A stretch of DNA of 64,000 nucleotides from Methylomicrobium agile (GTDB taxonomy: Bacteria; Pseudomonadota; Gammaproteobacteria; Methylococcales; Methylomonadaceae): NCBI RefSeq assembly GCF_000733855.1, contig NZ_JPOJ01000001.1, positions 744,001 to 808,000 on the forward strand, in the 5' to 3' direction. The notes under the pieces were generated by a model, which did no database searches, was not told where the DNA came from, and worked only from the letters and a program-made list of their open reading frames with translations. The translations under genes and the position numbers were made by a program. Positions within the stretch are counted from its first letter, which is position 1; each line of letters begins with the position of its first letter. Shown piece after piece: positions 8,990-19,016 of this stretch.

Positions 8990-10729
8990 TTATTCCGAGC
9001 GATTCAACACCCTTCGCCTGAAATCGAGCAGATACTCATCGTCCGGAGTTTCCTTGAAGGCCCTGTCGAACAACTTTTTCGCATCCTCCTTTCTGCCCAG
9101 CACCCAGAGCACCTCGGCAAGGTGAGCCGCGATTTCGTTTTCCTTCTGTTTGGCATAAGCCTGTTCCAGATACCTGAGCGCCTGCTCCGTCTTTCCCTGC
9201 TTGAACAGCAGCCAGCCGTAGCTGTCCAGAATGACCGGCTCATCAGGCTGCAATTTCAATGCCCGCAACAAATAGCCCTCGGCTTCGGACAGGCGCGAAG
9301 GAAAACTCAGCAAGGTATAGCCCAACGCATTCAGTGCTTCCGCATTATCGGGGTATTGCGCCAGAATTTTCTTCAGATCGGCCTCCAATACATCCAGCTT
9401 GCCGATGCGCTCGGCGACCAACGCACGAGTGTAAAGCAACTCTTTGCTGTCCGGCTGCTCGGCGAGCGCGGCGCTCAATTCGTCATAGGCATCCTGATAG
9501 CGTTTCTGCTGATTCAGCAACTCAGCCTTCATCAGCGTAATGCGGATTCTTTCTTTCGGATAACTGTCCTGCATCGTCTGCAGCCGCGAAATCGCCTCTT
9601 CGTACTGTTTGTCATGGACCAGCAGATTGATCGCCGCGACTCCCGCTTCGAAACTGAAAGGCTCTTCGCGAACCTGGTCGTACCAGTTCAGCGCTTTCTT
9701 GGTATTCTCGCGCTTTTCTTCCAGTTTGCCGAGATAGAACCGGGCCCGGTCCCTCCACTCGTCTTCGCCCAGCAATTTCTTCAGGATCTCTTCGGCCTCA
9801 CTCTCGCGATCCATCTGGATATCCACCAGCGCCAGCGCCAGCCAACTCTCGAAATCCTTCGGATCCTTTTCGACCAGTTTTTGATAGACCCTTCCCGCCT
9901 CGTCGTATTCGCCGGTCTTGATCAGAAACTGCGTCAGCATCTTGCTGATTTTCTGGTTGTCCGGATATTTTCGATGCACGCCGCGCAAAAAATCCAGCGC
10001 TTTCGGCAAATCGCCCGACATGACCGCAATCTGCGCCCGAAAGGCCAAAGCCTTGTCCCAATCGGGCTGAAGCTTCAACGCCTGCTCGATCTTTTCTTCG
10101 GCAGCCTGCTGATTTTTCATCTGCATCGCGATGATCGACTGGAGATAGGGCACGGTCGCCTGACCGGGGCGTTTGGCCGACAATGCTTCCAAAGCGTCAT
10201 AAATGACCCGCAGCTTGCCTTCGCTTTGCAGCGCGGACGCCAGTTCCAGTACTGAACTTTCGAAGCCCGCCGCATCGTTGTCCAGAATCACGGTCAGATG
10301 CTCCAGCGTTTTTTGCTGGTTGCCCACCTCAAGGCTGGACAATACCGCCAGCTTTCTCGCGGTAAGATTCTGCGGATCCTTCTTAAGCCATAACGCCAAC
10401 GACTTGTTCAATTTTTTCGGATCTTTCAAGTACATTGCGATCATCGCGGCCCGCTCGGCAGGTTTCGGATCCTTGACCCGCTTGGCGGCTTCCATATAAC
10501 CCTCATAGGCCAGATCATACTGGCCGCGCTGACCGGCGAGCTCCGCCGACATCAGCATGAATAGCACATCCTGGTCGATTTCCGTTTTCGCTTCTTTTTG
10601 TTTGGGGAGTTCTTTCTGGATGGACGGCTCGGCTGTCGGGACCGCCGGCGCTTGCTGTTTTTCTGGCGAGCCGGCGCAACCATTGAGTAAAATAGGAGTT
10701 AACACCGCAAACAATCTAAAAATTAACAC
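8990..10729 (-). CDS. TPR-repeat outer-membrane lipoprotein
   Basis: This 579-residue protein has a short lipoprotein signal (MLIFRLFAVLTPILLNGC, lipobox LLNGC at about 15-18), a low-complexity Pro/Gln/Lys linker, and then a long array of tetratricopeptide repeats (about 55-575; for example YLQSIIAMQMKNQQAAEEK and ALNALGYTLL). It is probably a periplasm-facing scaffold. The start is a GTG at 10729 with AGGA eight bases upstream. Its place between lolB and divergent hemA matches the Pseudomonas aeruginosa PA4667 position. The biochemical role is not known to me; a link to envelope or lipoprotein biogenesis is inferred from the neighbour only. Confidence 0.88.
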   Translation of the reverse strand: MLIFRLFAVLTPILLNGCAGSPEKQQAPAVPTAEPSIQKELPKQKEAKTEIDQDVLFMLMSAELAGQRGQYDLAYEGYMEAAKRVKDPKPAERAAMIAMYLKDPKKLNKSLALWLKKDPQNLTARKLAVLSSLEVGNQQKTLEHLTVILDNDAAGFESSVLELASALQSEGKLRVIYDALEALSAKRPGQATVPYLQSIIAMQMKNQQAAEEKIEQALKLQPDWDKALAFRAQIAVMSGDLPKALDFLRGVHRKYPDNQKISKMLTQFLIKTGEYDEAGRVYQKLVEKDPKDFESWLALALVDIQMDRESEAEEILKKLLGEDEWRDRARFYLGKLEEKRENTKKALNWYDQVREEPFSFEAGVAAINLLVHDKQYEEAISRLQTMQDSYPKERIRITLMKAELLNQQKRYQDAYDELSAALAEQPDSKELLYTRALVAERIGKLDVLEADLKKILAQYPDNAEALNALGYTLLSFPSRLSEAEGYLLRALKLQPDEPVILDSYGWLLFKQGKTEQALRYLEQAYAKQKENEIAAHLAEVLWVLGRKEDAKKLFDRAFKETPDDEYLLDFRRRVLNRSE

Positions 10730-10900
10730 AAAAACATCCTATAATTCGTTGACCTATGATTATAAGGAAAATCGGATGACTCACGCATCTAAATTTGTTC
10801 CGTCAAGCGCGAGCGGGATGCATCGGCCCCATCCACATAGACACACGGACGAACGCAAAGATCAATCCGGCAGCCGCCGTTTGAAATTATCAGTAAAACC

Positions 10901-12160
10901 ATGACCCTTATTGCCGTAGGACTCAATTACAATACTGCGCCGCTTGCAATCCGCGAGCGCCTGGCCTTTCCTGCCGACATGCTGGATTCGGCCTTACAGG
11001 AATTGGGACGGATCAAGGAAATCAGCGAAGCGGCGATTCTGTCGACCTGCAACCGCACCGAGTTTTATTGCAAAACCGAGGAACCGAATCAGCAGATACT
11101 AATCGATTGGGTCGCCCATAGCCGAAATATCCGTCCCGACGATTTTGCGCCGTATCTCTATTGCCATACCGATACCCAACTGATCCGGCACATGTTCCGC
11201 GTCGCCAGCGGTTTAGATTCGATGATCCTCGGCGAGCCGCAGATTCTCGGGCAAATGAAATCCGCCTATCAGGCCGCGCTGGAAGCGGGCACGATCGGCA
11301 AACAGCTCGGCAAACTGTTTCAGTCGACTTTTGCGGCCGCCAAAAAAGTCCGCACCGATACCGCGATCGGCTCCAGCCCGGTTTCGGTCGCCTTTGCCGC
11401 CGTGCAGATGGCACAGCAGATCTTCGACAAGCTCAGCGATCAAACCGCGCTGCTGATCGGCGCCGGCGAAACGATCGAACTGACCGCCCGGCATCTGGCC
11501 CAGCAGGGCATCGGACGCCTGATCATCGCAAACCGGACGTATGATAAGGCGCATACCCTGGCAATGCAATTCAACGGCTTTGCGATCGCCTTGTCGGAAT
11601 TGCCCGAGCATCTGGACGCAGCCGACATCGTGATTTCCTCGACCGCCAGCCAGTTGCCGATTCTCGGCAAGGGCCGCGTCGAAAGCGCGCTGAAGAAACG
11701 CAAACACAAGCCGATCTTCATGGTCGACCTGGCGGTTCCGCGCGACATCGAAGCGGAAGTCGAACAACTGAACGACGTCTATCTTTATACGGTCGACGAT
11801 CTGAAAAACGTGATCGACCAGAACATGAACTCGCGCCGCCGTGCCGCCGAACAGGCGGAGGAAATCATCGACACCCAGGTCGGTCATTTTCTGGCCTGGC
11901 TGCGCGCCCAAGGGGCTCAAACGACGATCCAGGATTATCGGCGGCAGGCCGAGCAAATCAGAAACGAAACTTTGCAAAAAGCGTTCGCCATGTTAAAAAA
12001 TGGCACCCCCCCCGAAGAAGCATTGAACCGTCTGGCCCATAGCTTGACCAACAAGCTGATTCACACGCCGAGCGCGCAAATCCGGGCCGCCGCCGAAAAC
12101 GAAAGACACGACCTGGTCGCCGCGGCCCGCGAAATTCTGAAATTACAACATACTCAATGA
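10901..12160 (+). CDS. hemA: Glutamyl-tRNA reductase
   Basis: HemA (419 residues) reduces glutamyl-tRNA to glutamate-1-semialdehyde, the first committed step of tetrapyrrole synthesis. The catalytic Cys50 is in STCNRTE. The N-terminal domain continues with [20 protein letters not shown], and the NADPH domain has [16 protein letters not shown]; the C-terminal helical dimerisation region follows (about 300-419). It overlaps prfA by four bases (ATGA), the conserved hemA-prfA-prmC operon, and is divergent from the TPR gene across 171 bases that must hold both promoters. Confidence 0.97.
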   Translation: MTLIAVGLNYNTAPLAIRERLAFPADMLDSALQELGRIKEISEAAILSTCNRTEFYCKTEEPNQQILIDWVAHSRNIRPDDFAPYLYCHTDTQLIRHMFRVASGLDSMILGEPQILGQMKSAYQAALEAGTIGKQLGKLFQSTFAAAKKVRTDTAIGSSPVSVAFAAVQMAQQIFDKLSDQTALLIGAGETIELTARHLAQQGIGRLIIANRTYDKAHTLAMQFNGFAIALSELPEHLDAADIVISSTASQLPILGKGRVESALKKRKHKPIFMVDLAVPRDIEAEVEQLNDVYLYTVDDLKNVIDQNMNSRRRAAEQAEEIIDTQVGHFLAWLRAQGAQTTIQDYRRQAEQIRNETLQKAFAMLKNGTPPEEALNRLAHSLTNKLIHTPSAQIRAAAENERHDLVAAAREILKLQHTQ

Positions 12161-13242
12161 AAGACTCCATCAAGCTCAAACTGGAAAATCTCAGCGAACG
12201 CCACGAAGAAATCGCCGCCCTCCTCTCCCAGTCCGAAGTCCAAAACAACCAAAAGCAACAGCGCTCGCTGAGCCAGGAATACGCCCAGATCGGCCCGCTG
12301 GTCGACTGTTACCGGCGCTATGTCGAGGCGCAGGACCGGCGCCTGTCCGCCCAGGAAATGGCCGGCGACAGCGACCCCGACATGCGCGAACTGGCCAAGG
12401 AGGAGTTCCGTGAGGCGGAAGCGCTGGTCGAATCCCTCGAACACGAACTGCAGATCCTGCTGCTGCCGAAAGATCCGAACGACAACCGCAATATCTTTCT
12501 CGAAATCCGCGCCGGCACCGGCGGCGACGAAGCGGCGATTTTTTCCGGCGACCTTTCCCGGATGTACCAGCGTTATGCCGAACGGAAAGGGTGGCAGACT
12601 GAAGTGATCAGCGAAAACCCCGGCGACCACGGCGGCTACAAGGAAATCATCCTGCGCGTCTCCGGCCGCGACGTTTATTCGCAATTGAAATTCGAATCCG
12701 GCACGCACCGGGTGCAGCGCGTTCCCGAGACCGAATCGCAGGGCCGCATCCATACTTCGGCCTGCACGGTCGCGATCATGCCCGAAGTCGATGAAGTCGA
12801 CGCGATCGACATCAACCCGGCCGACCTGCGGGTCGACACCTACCGCGCCTCGGGCGCCGGCGGCCAGCACGTAAACCGAACCGAGTCCGCGATCCGGATT
12901 ACCCACATTCCTTCCGGCATTGTGGTCGAATGCCAGGACGAGCGTTCGCAGCACAAAAACCGCGCCCGCGCGATGTCGCTGCTGTCGGCGCGCCTCTTGG
13001 CCGCGGAACAGGAAAAACAGAACTCCGAACAGGCCAGGTCGCGCAAGCTGCAGGTCGGCTCGGGCGACCGCTCGGAACGCATCCGGACCTACAATTACCC
13101 ACAAGGCCGCCTGACCGACCACCGGATCAACCTGACGCTGTACAAACTCGACGACATCATGGAAGGCGGCCTCGAACAGGTGATACAGCCGTTGATCAAC
13201 GAGCATCAGGCCGAGCTTTTGATCCAACTCGGCGAAGAATAA
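12157..13242 (+). CDS. prfA: Peptide chain release factor 1
   Basis: RF1 (361 residues) ends translation at UAA and UAG. It has the GGQ catalytic motif in [14 protein letters not shown], a stop-codon recognition tripeptide of the PxT type in [14 protein letters not shown], and the [13 protein letters not shown] segment of domain 2. The E. coli tripeptide is PAT; here it is PET, which still fits PxT. Start ATG overlaps the hemA stop. The prmC gene for its methyltransferase follows six bases later. Confidence 0.97.
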   Translation: MKDSIKLKLENLSERHEEIAALLSQSEVQNNQKQQRSLSQEYAQIGPLVDCYRRYVEAQDRRLSAQEMAGDSDPDMRELAKEEFREAEALVESLEHELQILLLPKDPNDNRNIFLEIRAGTGGDEAAIFSGDLSRMYQRYAERKGWQTEVISENPGDHGGYKEIILRVSGRDVYSQLKFESGTHRVQRVPETESQGRIHTSACTVAIMPEVDEVDAIDINPADLRVDTYRASGAGGQHVNRTESAIRITHIPSGIVVECQDERSQHKNRARAMSLLSARLLAAEQEKQNSEQARSRKLQVGSGDRSERIRTYNYPQGRLTDHRINLTLYKLDDIMEGGLEQVIQPLINEHQAELLIQLGEE

Positions 13243-13247
13243 CCCGG

Positions 13248-14093
13248 ATGAGCACGATAACGACATTGCTGAGGAATGCCGTGTCCGAGTTGTCGGCTAG
13301 TTCCGATTCGGCCGCGCTCGACGCGGAAATCCTGCTCTGCCTTACGTTGGAGAAACCGCGCTCTTATCTGCGCGCCTGGCCCGACCGGAAGCCCGAGCCG
13401 CAGCAGATCCGGCAGTTTCAGGCGCTGCTGCGGCAGCGCCTACAGGGCACGCCGATCGCTTACCTGACCGGCCGCCGCGAATTCTGGTCGCGCGAATTCC
13501 GGGTCACGCCCGACGTGCTGATTCCGCGCCCCGAAACCGAGCGGCTGATCGAAATCAGCTTGAACCTGCTCCCGCAAGGCCGGCCCGCCAAAATCATCGA
13601 TCTCGGCACCGGTTCCGGAATCATCGCGATCACGCTGGCCAAAGAATTGCCCCAAGCCGCAGTGACTGCAACCGATTTCAGTCAAGCGGCGCTGGAAATC
13701 GCGAAGTACAATGCCGAACAACACGATGCGGCTCAGATCCGTTTCCTGCACGGCAACTGGTTCGCTTCGGTGCCGCAGACAGCATTCGATCTGGTCATCA
13801 GCAATCCGCCTTATATTGCCGAAAACGATGTCCACCTCGGCCGGGGCGATGTGCGCTTCGAACCCAGAAGCGCCCTGACTGCGCCCAGCCAGGGCTTGGC
13901 CGACATTCGAACGATTGCGCGCGACGCCCGACGCTATCTCCGTCCCGGCGGCCATCTGTTGATCGAGCACGGCTACGACCAGGAAGCGGCCGTGCAAGCG
14001 ATTTTCCGGGACGCGGGTTATGATCGGGTGCAAACCTATAAAGACCTGTCCGGCCAACCCCGGGCCTCCCATGGAAGAAATGGAGCAAGCTAA
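13248..14093 (+). CDS. prmC: Release factor glutamine methyltransferase PrmC (HemK)
   Basis: PrmC (281 residues) methylates the Gln of the GGQ motif of release factors. It shows the SAM-binding IIDLGTGSGIIAITLA, the NPPY catalytic motif in VISNPPYIAEN, and the LTGRREFWSREFRV and LIPRPETERLIE segments. I chose the ATG at 13248, just after the prfA stop; the frame is open far upstream into prfA but that is a shadow. The location next to its substrate gene supports the assignment. Confidence 0.96.
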   Translation: MSTITTLLRNAVSELSASSDSAALDAEILLCLTLEKPRSYLRAWPDRKPEPQQIRQFQALLRQRLQGTPIAYLTGRREFWSREFRVTPDVLIPRPETERLIEISLNLLPQGRPAKIIDLGTGSGIIAITLAKELPQAAVTATDFSQAALEIAKYNAEQHDAAQIRFLHGNWFASVPQTAFDLVISNPPYIAENDVHLGRGDVRFEPRSALTAPSQGLADIRTIARDARRYLRPGGHLLIEHGYDQEAAVQAIFRDAGYDRVQTYKDLSGQPRASHGRNGAS

Positions 14094-14161
14094 AGGCCCC
14101 AAGCCCCAAAGCCGAATCTGCAGCCATGATTATTTCGCCTTGAGCCTTTCACCTCAATCCC

Positions 14162-14584
14162 ATGCACGAACCACAAGAAATCCCTATTCCCCGAAAACTC
14201 GCCCAGCAACTGCTCCATCTCGCGCAAATCTCGCCCGATGCCGAAATTTGCGGACTGGTCGGCGGCAAAGACGGCAACCCTCTAACCTGCTATCCGATCA
14301 TGAATGTGGCGGAACATCCTGAGCGACGTTTTCTGCTCGACCCCAAACAGCAAATCGCCGCGATGGCGGCGATGCGCGACCAGGGTGAAGAACTGTTCGC
14401 GATCTACCATTCGCATCCGGCCGCCCCCGCCTTTCCCTCCGGAACCGATCTGGCACAGGCCGCCTATCCCGAAGCCCTGTATCTGATTATCTCGTTGAAT
14501 ATCCAAGGTATCCTGGAAATGCGCGGGTTTAGGATCGCCGCTCGAAAAGCGACCGAAATCATCTTGACGATGAGTGAAAACTGA
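14162..14584 (+). CDS. JAMM/M67-family metallopeptidase (Mov34/MPN domain)
   Basis: This 140-residue, single-domain protein has a complete JAMM zinc-peptidase site: Glu28 in AEICGLV, His83 and His85 in IYHSHP, Ser93 and Asp96 in FPSGTD. Bacterial relatives cut C-terminal extensions from small sulfur-carrier or ubiquitin-like proteins, or act in cysteine and siderophore synthesis. No carrier-protein gene is adjacent, so the substrate is unknown. It begins 68 bases after prmC and is probably transcribed with it; the FkbM gene follows at once. Confidence 0.88.
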   Translation: MHEPQEIPIPRKLAQQLLHLAQISPDAEICGLVGGKDGNPLTCYPIMNVAEHPERRFLLDPKQQIAAMAAMRDQGEELFAIYHSHPAAPAFPSGTDLAQAAYPEALYLIISLNIQGILEMRGFRIAARKATEIILTMSEN

Positions 14585-14591
14585 AGGAAAA

Positions 14592-15362
14592 ATGAAAACT
14601 CAAGCGGCCGAAAACCTATCGCAGCATGACCTCAACGAGAAATATGAAAAGCGGCAAATCCGCAATTTCTTTTCGAATCGAACCGGCGGAACATGCGTTG
14701 AAGTCGGCGCCAACGAACCGCTTTCCGTCTGTTCGCAATCGCTGCATCTGGAAAGGCAATTGAATTGGCGCTGCATTTTGATAGAGCCTAACCCCTTATT
14801 GGCGCAAAAAGCCCGCGCGCTCCGGCCAGACAGTCTCGTCTGCGAGGCGGCCTGTACCTCGCCCGAACACGTCGGCATGATGCAGCTCAATATTCCGCTG
14901 GACGCCGAGGGGCGGGAAATTACCGGCCATGCAGGCCTGGAAAAAAACGCCGACGAGCATTTTTATCACGCTCACAAAACGGTCGATGTAAGGGCCGACA
15001 CGCTCGCCGACATTCTGCACGATCACGACATTACCGCGCTGGATTTCTTATCGATCGACGTCGAAGGCGCAGAGCTGGACGTACTCCTAGGCTTCGATTT
15101 CATGCAGTACCATCCCCGCTTGATCTTGCTGGAAGACAAGCATCTGTATCTGCAAAAACATCGACTATTGAAACAAAACGGTTACAAACTGGTACGCCGC
15201 CTGAACCGAAACTGCTGGTATATCCCTCAAGAGATCGATTCCCCTCCGGTACCGTTGCGCGACCGATTCAAGCTGTGGAAACGCATGTACATCAGCATCT
15301 GGTTTAAAAAGCTGCATTATGCTTGGCGCCACAAAACGCTGAAGCCCTTTAAAAGCCTTTAA
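14592..15362 (+). CDS. FkbM-family SAM-dependent methyltransferase
   Basis: This protein of about 256 residues has the FkbM fold: a SAM-binding segment (GGTCVEVGANEPLSVCSQ), an acidic motif after strand 2 (CILIEPNP) and the family signature DFLSIDVEGAELDVLLGF. The end is basic and aromatic (KLWKRMYISIWFKKL). Family members methylate hydroxyls on polyketides, sugars or lipids; the substrate here is unknown. I prefer the ATG at 14592, with AAGGA placed correctly upstream; an ATG at 14574 would overlap the JAMM gene by 11 bases. Confidence 0.85.
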   Translation: MKTQAAENLSQHDLNEKYEKRQIRNFFSNRTGGTCVEVGANEPLSVCSQSLHLERQLNWRCILIEPNPLLAQKARALRPDSLVCEAACTSPEHVGMMQLNIPLDAEGREITGHAGLEKNADEHFYHAHKTVDVRADTLADILHDHDITALDFLSIDVEGAELDVLLGFDFMQYHPRLILLEDKHLYLQKHRLLKQNGYKLVRRLNRNCWYIPQEIDSPPVPLRDRFKLWKRMYISIWFKKLHYAWRHKTLKPFKSL

Positions 15363-15399
15363 GGATTTGGCCGATATTAACTTCCTGAAATGGGGGATA

Positions 15400-15430
15400 G
15401 ACCTGCCAGGTTTTTAAAACCTGGCAGGTC
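15400..15430. repeat. Perfect 31-nt palindrome
   Basis: Fifteen bases from 15400 (GACCTGCCAGGTTTT) are repeated as their exact inverse complement up to 15430, around a single central T. It lies between the converging FkbM and UbiB-family genes. It could act as a bidirectional terminator, although the T/A tracts sit inside the stem, or it could be a dispersed palindromic element. Confidence 0.7.
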
Positions 15431-15435
15431 TTGGG

Positions 15436-15494
15436 CAGGGGCGAATTCATTCTTCCGGTTAACACGCACCAAAGGCGAATGTATTCGCCCCTAC
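15436..15494. repeat. REP pair (GTAG-type), one end decayed
   Basis: On the minus strand, GTAG (15494-15491) is followed by a hairpin of GGCGAA and TTCGCC around a short loop (15489-15474). A partner in the opposite orientation begins at 15436 with GCAG and GGGCGAATTCATTC, so its GTAG has one change and its hairpin is incomplete. The head-to-head layout matches the other GTAG-ended pairs in the window. Confidence 0.6.
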
Positions 15495-15517
15495 TCGCGA
15501 TATGAAAATGCCTCATC

Positions 15518-17200
15518 CTAGCTACGCCTAGTGCTGCGCCAGATCGAAATCAGCAGCCAGATCCCGCCGAGAAAGGCGAAGAGGTAACCGAAGAACCCCA
15601 GGACCGGCAGGCTCAAGAACGAACTTTCGCCCTTGACGGTGAAGATGATCGAAGTACCGATGATCAGCGCGGAGGTAACGATCCCCATCGTCAGCCGGCT
15701 AATCGCCACATCGATCTTATCCACATAAGGGCCGATGCCCTTGACATTGAAATCGACCTGGATCGCGCCCTTCCGGGAAGCCCTGAGCAACTGGTGCAAC
15801 TCCTTCGGAAACGCGGCCAGCAGGTCGACGATGCCGACCAGATTGCGCCAGCCGCGTTTTGCGATCACCTCCGGCCGGTAGCGGTCCGCCATCAGTTGCT
15901 GCAGATAAGGCGCCGCGAACACCAACGTATTGAAATCCGGATCGAGATGCCGGCCGAAACCGTCGAGCGTGACATAGGCCTTGACCAGCAGCGCCAGATC
16001 GGGCGGCAGCGACAAGTTATGGTCCCGAAGGATCGCCAGGAGGTCGCCGATCATCATCTGCAGGCTCAAATCCTTCAGCGACCGGTTACTGTATTGATCG
16101 ACGAACGCATCGATCTCGATCGCCAGCGCCTGCTCGTCGGTCTTGATCACCCCGGACCAATCCTCCAGGATTTCGACGACTTTTAGCGGCATCCGATTGA
16201 CCATTCCGTATAAAAATACGATGACCTGTTCCCGGCGTTCTTCGGTCAGCCGTCCCACCATTCCGAAATCGATGAAGGCAAGCCGGTTGTCCGACAGATA
16301 AAACACATTGCCGGGATGAGGGTCGGCATGAAAAAAGCCGTCTTCCATGATCATTTTGAGCACGGCCCTGGCGCCGCGTTCGGCCAGGAGCTTCCGATCC
16401 AGGCCGGCCTGATCCAGTGCGCCCAGCTCGCGTCCCGGAATCCCCTGAATATACTCCTGCACGTTCAGCCGCTCGCCGGTCAGCTCCCAATAGATCGAGG
16501 CAATCTTGATGTGCTCATTCCCCGCCAGATTGTCGGCAACCCGTTCGACATTGCGCGCTTCCGCCGCAAAATCGAGCTCGGCCCTGAGCGACTGCGAGAA
16601 CTGCCGGAATATCTCGCGCGGATGGTAGCGGCGCAGCTCCGGCACGTCGGACTCGATCACTTCGACGACCCGATTCAACAGCCGCAAGTCCGCCTCGATG
16701 ATCCGGCGGATACCGGGGCGGCGGATTTTCAGGATCACCTGCGTGCCGTCCTGCAGCACCGCCCGATGCACCTGCGCCAGCGAGGCGGCCGCCAACGGCT
16801 CGCGCTCGATGCTCAGGAAAATGTCCTCGATATTGCCGCCGACGTCTTCCTGCAACTGCGGCACCAGGTCCTCGAACGGCAGCGAAGGCACCTTGTCCAG
16901 CAGCTTTTCGAATTCCGCGATATAGGCAGGCGGAAACAAATCCATTCGCGTCGCGAGAATCTGTCCCATCTTGATGAACGTCGGGCCGAGATCCTCCAGC
17001 ACGCGCCGCACCCGCTGCGGCGTGTCGAGCGTCGCATATTCTTCGACGCTCTGCCAATGCAGGGTTTTGCCGAGACGCTCCAGGGCACTCCCGACTCCGA
17101 GCGAACGCACGATCCCGCCGAAGCCGTACCGGATCAGGACGGTCGCAACATCCTGGGCCCGGCTTAAATCCTTCGCCGCATTGATCAATTCCCATATCAT
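15518..17200 (-). CDS. UbiB/AarF/ABC1-family atypical protein kinase-like protein
   Basis: This protein of about 560 residues has the ABC1 signature: the KxGQ segment (TFIKMGQILATRMDL), AAASLAQVHRAVLQDG, VILKIRRPGI with the ATP Lys, and the catalytic HADPHPGNVFYL and AFIDFGMVGRL. Two C-terminal hydrophobic helices (about 505-555) would anchor it in the inner membrane. UbiB supports ubiquinone synthesis, probably as an ATPase or lipid chaperone; this gene is not beside ubiE or ubiJ, so it may be a paralogue. The ATG at 17200 is preferred because a longer frame start at 17281 would run into the upstream gene. Confidence 0.87.
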   Translation of the reverse strand: MIWELINAAKDLSRAQDVATVLIRYGFGGIVRSLGVGSALERLGKTLHWQSVEEYATLDTPQRVRRVLEDLGPTFIKMGQILATRMDLFPPAYIAEFEKLLDKVPSLPFEDLVPQLQEDVGGNIEDIFLSIEREPLAAASLAQVHRAVLQDGTQVILKIRRPGIRRIIEADLRLLNRVVEVIESDVPELRRYHPREIFRQFSQSLRAELDFAAEARNVERVADNLAGNEHIKIASIYWELTGERLNVQEYIQGIPGRELGALDQAGLDRKLLAERGARAVLKMIMEDGFFHADPHPGNVFYLSDNRLAFIDFGMVGRLTEERREQVIVFLYGMVNRMPLKVVEILEDWSGVIKTDEQALAIEIDAFVDQYSNRSLKDLSLQMMIGDLLAILRDHNLSLPPDLALLVKAYVTLDGFGRHLDPDFNTLVFAAPYLQQLMADRYRPEVIAKRGWRNLVGIVDLLAAFPKELHQLLRASRKGAIQVDFNVKGIGPYVDKIDVAISRLTMGIVTSALIIGTSIIFTVKGESSFLSLPVLGFFGYLFAFLGGIWLLISIWRSTRRS

Positions 17201-17219
17201 GATGTCGTGTTCTTGCTCG

Positions 17220-17849
17220 CTATTTTCGTGTTTTTTCGGGGTCCAGTCTTTCCGCAATGCCGGCGAGAAAGCCGCCGGCAATCTTGGCCAGCGCCGAGGT
17301 CGTGGCCGAAGCGCCGGCCATCACCGCATGCTGGCCGCTAACTCTCAGGTTGTCCAGATTTTCCAGGACAACCCGGCTCTGCCTGCCGACCGCCGTTCCG
17401 TTTCGCCGGGCATGTTCGAGAAAATCCCGGGCGATTTTCGCGGCCGTTTCGTTGCCATGGCGCCCGACCGTCTCCAGCGTATCGAGAAATGTCGCTTCGA
17501 GATTTTTCAAATCGTCGACGGCTTGCCTGAAATCAAGGCTCGAAAATTCGTCGAGATTCCCTGCCGCCTCTTCGATCGCCAGCTTCGACGCTTCGGCAGT
17601 CTTGCTGAGCGTGTCGTCCAGCGCTTCGGTGGTTTGCTTGAAAGCCCGTTTGGCCGGATCGTAATGCGGGCTCATCCCGTCGCTCATGCCTTTCAATACC
17701 GCTTCCATCACATTTTTGATGTTGTCGATATCCAGGGTACGCTCGGTCAGGGCCTTCAGCGTGATCGCCCGCACCCGCTCGTAAATATCGACACCGGATT
17801 CGACCGTTTCGCGGACTTCTCTTTCAACTTGCTGCATCGTATCGTTCAT
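17220..17849 (-). CDS. Conserved alpha-helical/coiled-coil protein of unknown function
   Basis: Starting at MNDTMQQVEREVRET this is about 209 residues, or 217 from an upstream in-frame codon at 17873. It is almost all charged and Ala-rich helix, with a Gly/Ala-rich end (HAVMAGASATTSALAKIAGG). There is no signal peptide or clear catalytic motif. The start is followed 19 bases later by the UbiB-family gene in the same direction, suggesting co-transcription. It resembles phasin-like or small DUF helical proteins in composition, but I cannot name a family. Confidence 0.75.
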   Translation of the reverse strand: MNDTMQQVEREVRETVESGVDIYERVRAITLKALTERTLDIDNIKNVMEAVLKGMSDGMSPHYDPAKRAFKQTTEALDDTLSKTAEASKLAIEEAAGNLDEFSSLDFRQAVDDLKNLEATFLDTLETVGRHGNETAAKIARDFLEHARRNGTAVGRQSRVVLENLDNLRVSGQHAVMAGASATTSALAKIAGGFLAGIAERLDPEKTRK

Positions 17850-17937
17850 GGCGTTTCTCTCCGCAAATCGCAAAATGGAAAATCGATGATCATTAGGAAG
17901 AATCCTTTCGGCTTAGGTTCCGCATCTCTGCCGGGCC

Positions 17938-18957
17938 TCAAACCCGGATACCCGGCGGCCGGCTGTAACCGTCCAGCAGATTCAAATAATTCGAACGCTC
18001 GAAAATACCGGGATTCATGCAGCGCTGCTTGCTCAACAGCCCTTTCGATTCACTCAGCGCCGCAAACTCATGGCGGGCAAGCCAGTCCCGCATGCCTTGC
18101 CCGATCGTGCCGAGATAAGCCGGGCCGCGCTCCAGCAGCACCGTGCAAATCTGGGTCGCATCGGCGCCGGCCAGGATCAGCTTCAGGGCATCTTCGGCCG
18201 TACGCACGCCGCTGGTCGTCGCCAGCGACAGCCCTACCTGGCCGTACAAGAGCGCAACCCAGCGCAGCGGCAATCGGCTGTCCGCGGAGCGCGACCATTG
18301 CAGCTCGGAAGTCACCTGCAAATTGTCCAGGTCGATATCGGGCTGGTAGAAACGGTTGAACAGCACGACGCCGTCCGCACCGGACAATTCGAGCCGTTTC
18401 ACGAAATGCGCAAGGCCGGTGAAGTACGGCGACAGCTTCATCGCGATCGGCACCGACACCTGCCGGCGCAGTTCGGTCAGCAGTTCCAGATAACGCGCCT
18501 CGATCTCGAGGCCGGATTCGTCGATATCGGCGCTCAGGTAATACACATTCAGTTCGAGCGCATCGGCGCCGGCCTGCTGCAGCGCTTTGCCATGCACGAT
18601 CCATCCGTCCAGCGATACCCCGTTCAGACTCGCAATCACCGGAATGCGCAGCGACCGTTTAAGCTTGGCCAACTGCTCCAGATATTGGTCGAGGCCGTGC
18701 CGGTAGCCGCTGTCGTCCGGCAAGAAGCTGTCCGCTTCGGGATGCCCGATGCTTTGATGGATCAAGAATCGGGCCGCGGTTTCTTCCTGCTGCCGCAGTT
18801 CTTCCTCGAACAAGGAATACATCACGATCGCACCGGCGCCGGCGTCTTCGAGCCTCAATGCCGAATCCAGGCTGCGGGTCAAAGGTGAAGCCGAGGCGAC
18901 CAAGGGGCTGGTCAGCTTCAAGCCTAGATATTCGGTGCTCAAATCGATGCCGTTCAT
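17938..18957 (-). CDS. Dihydroorotate dehydrogenase-like flavoprotein
   Basis: This 339-residue protein has the TIM-barrel DHODH pattern: an N-terminal STEYLGLKLTSPLVASASPL, Asn-containing ELNVYYLS, MKLSPYFTGLAHFVKRLE, ADGVVLFNRFYQPDIDL, and the phosphate-binding LATTSGVRTAEDALKLILAGA. Relatives annotated as DHODH-like often sit beside pyruvate:ferredoxin oxidoreductase, as here, and are unlikely to be the true pyrimidine enzyme. The ATG at 18957 gives the natural start, with a GAGAG upstream; the frame extends 11 codons further. The substrate is unknown. Confidence 0.85.
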   Translation of the reverse strand: MNGIDLSTEYLGLKLTSPLVASASPLTRSLDSALRLEDAGAGAIVMYSLFEEELRQQEETAARFLIHQSIGHPEADSFLPDDSGYRHGLDQYLEQLAKLKRSLRIPVIASLNGVSLDGWIVHGKALQQAGADALELNVYYLSADIDESGLEIEARYLELLTELRRQVSVPIAMKLSPYFTGLAHFVKRLELSGADGVVLFNRFYQPDIDLDNLQVTSELQWSRSADSRLPLRWVALLYGQVGLSLATTSGVRTAEDALKLILAGADATQICTVLLERGPAYLGTIGQGMRDWLARHEFAALSESKGLLSKQRCMNPGIFERSNYLNLLDGYSRPPGIRV

Positions 18958-19016
18958 GATTTTTTCTCTCGGTGTTTCCTGGAATATCATACCTGCCGAT
19001 TATAAAGACAAAAATC

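Noticed and set aside
12154-13266. 370-codon minus-strand frame opposite prfA
   Set aside because: Antisense shadow of a clear RF1 gene. No domain is recognised.
12930-14093. Longer prmC with a start inside prfA
   Set aside because: The extra N-terminus overlaps prfA in another frame and is not like PrmC. The ATG at 13248 fits the family.
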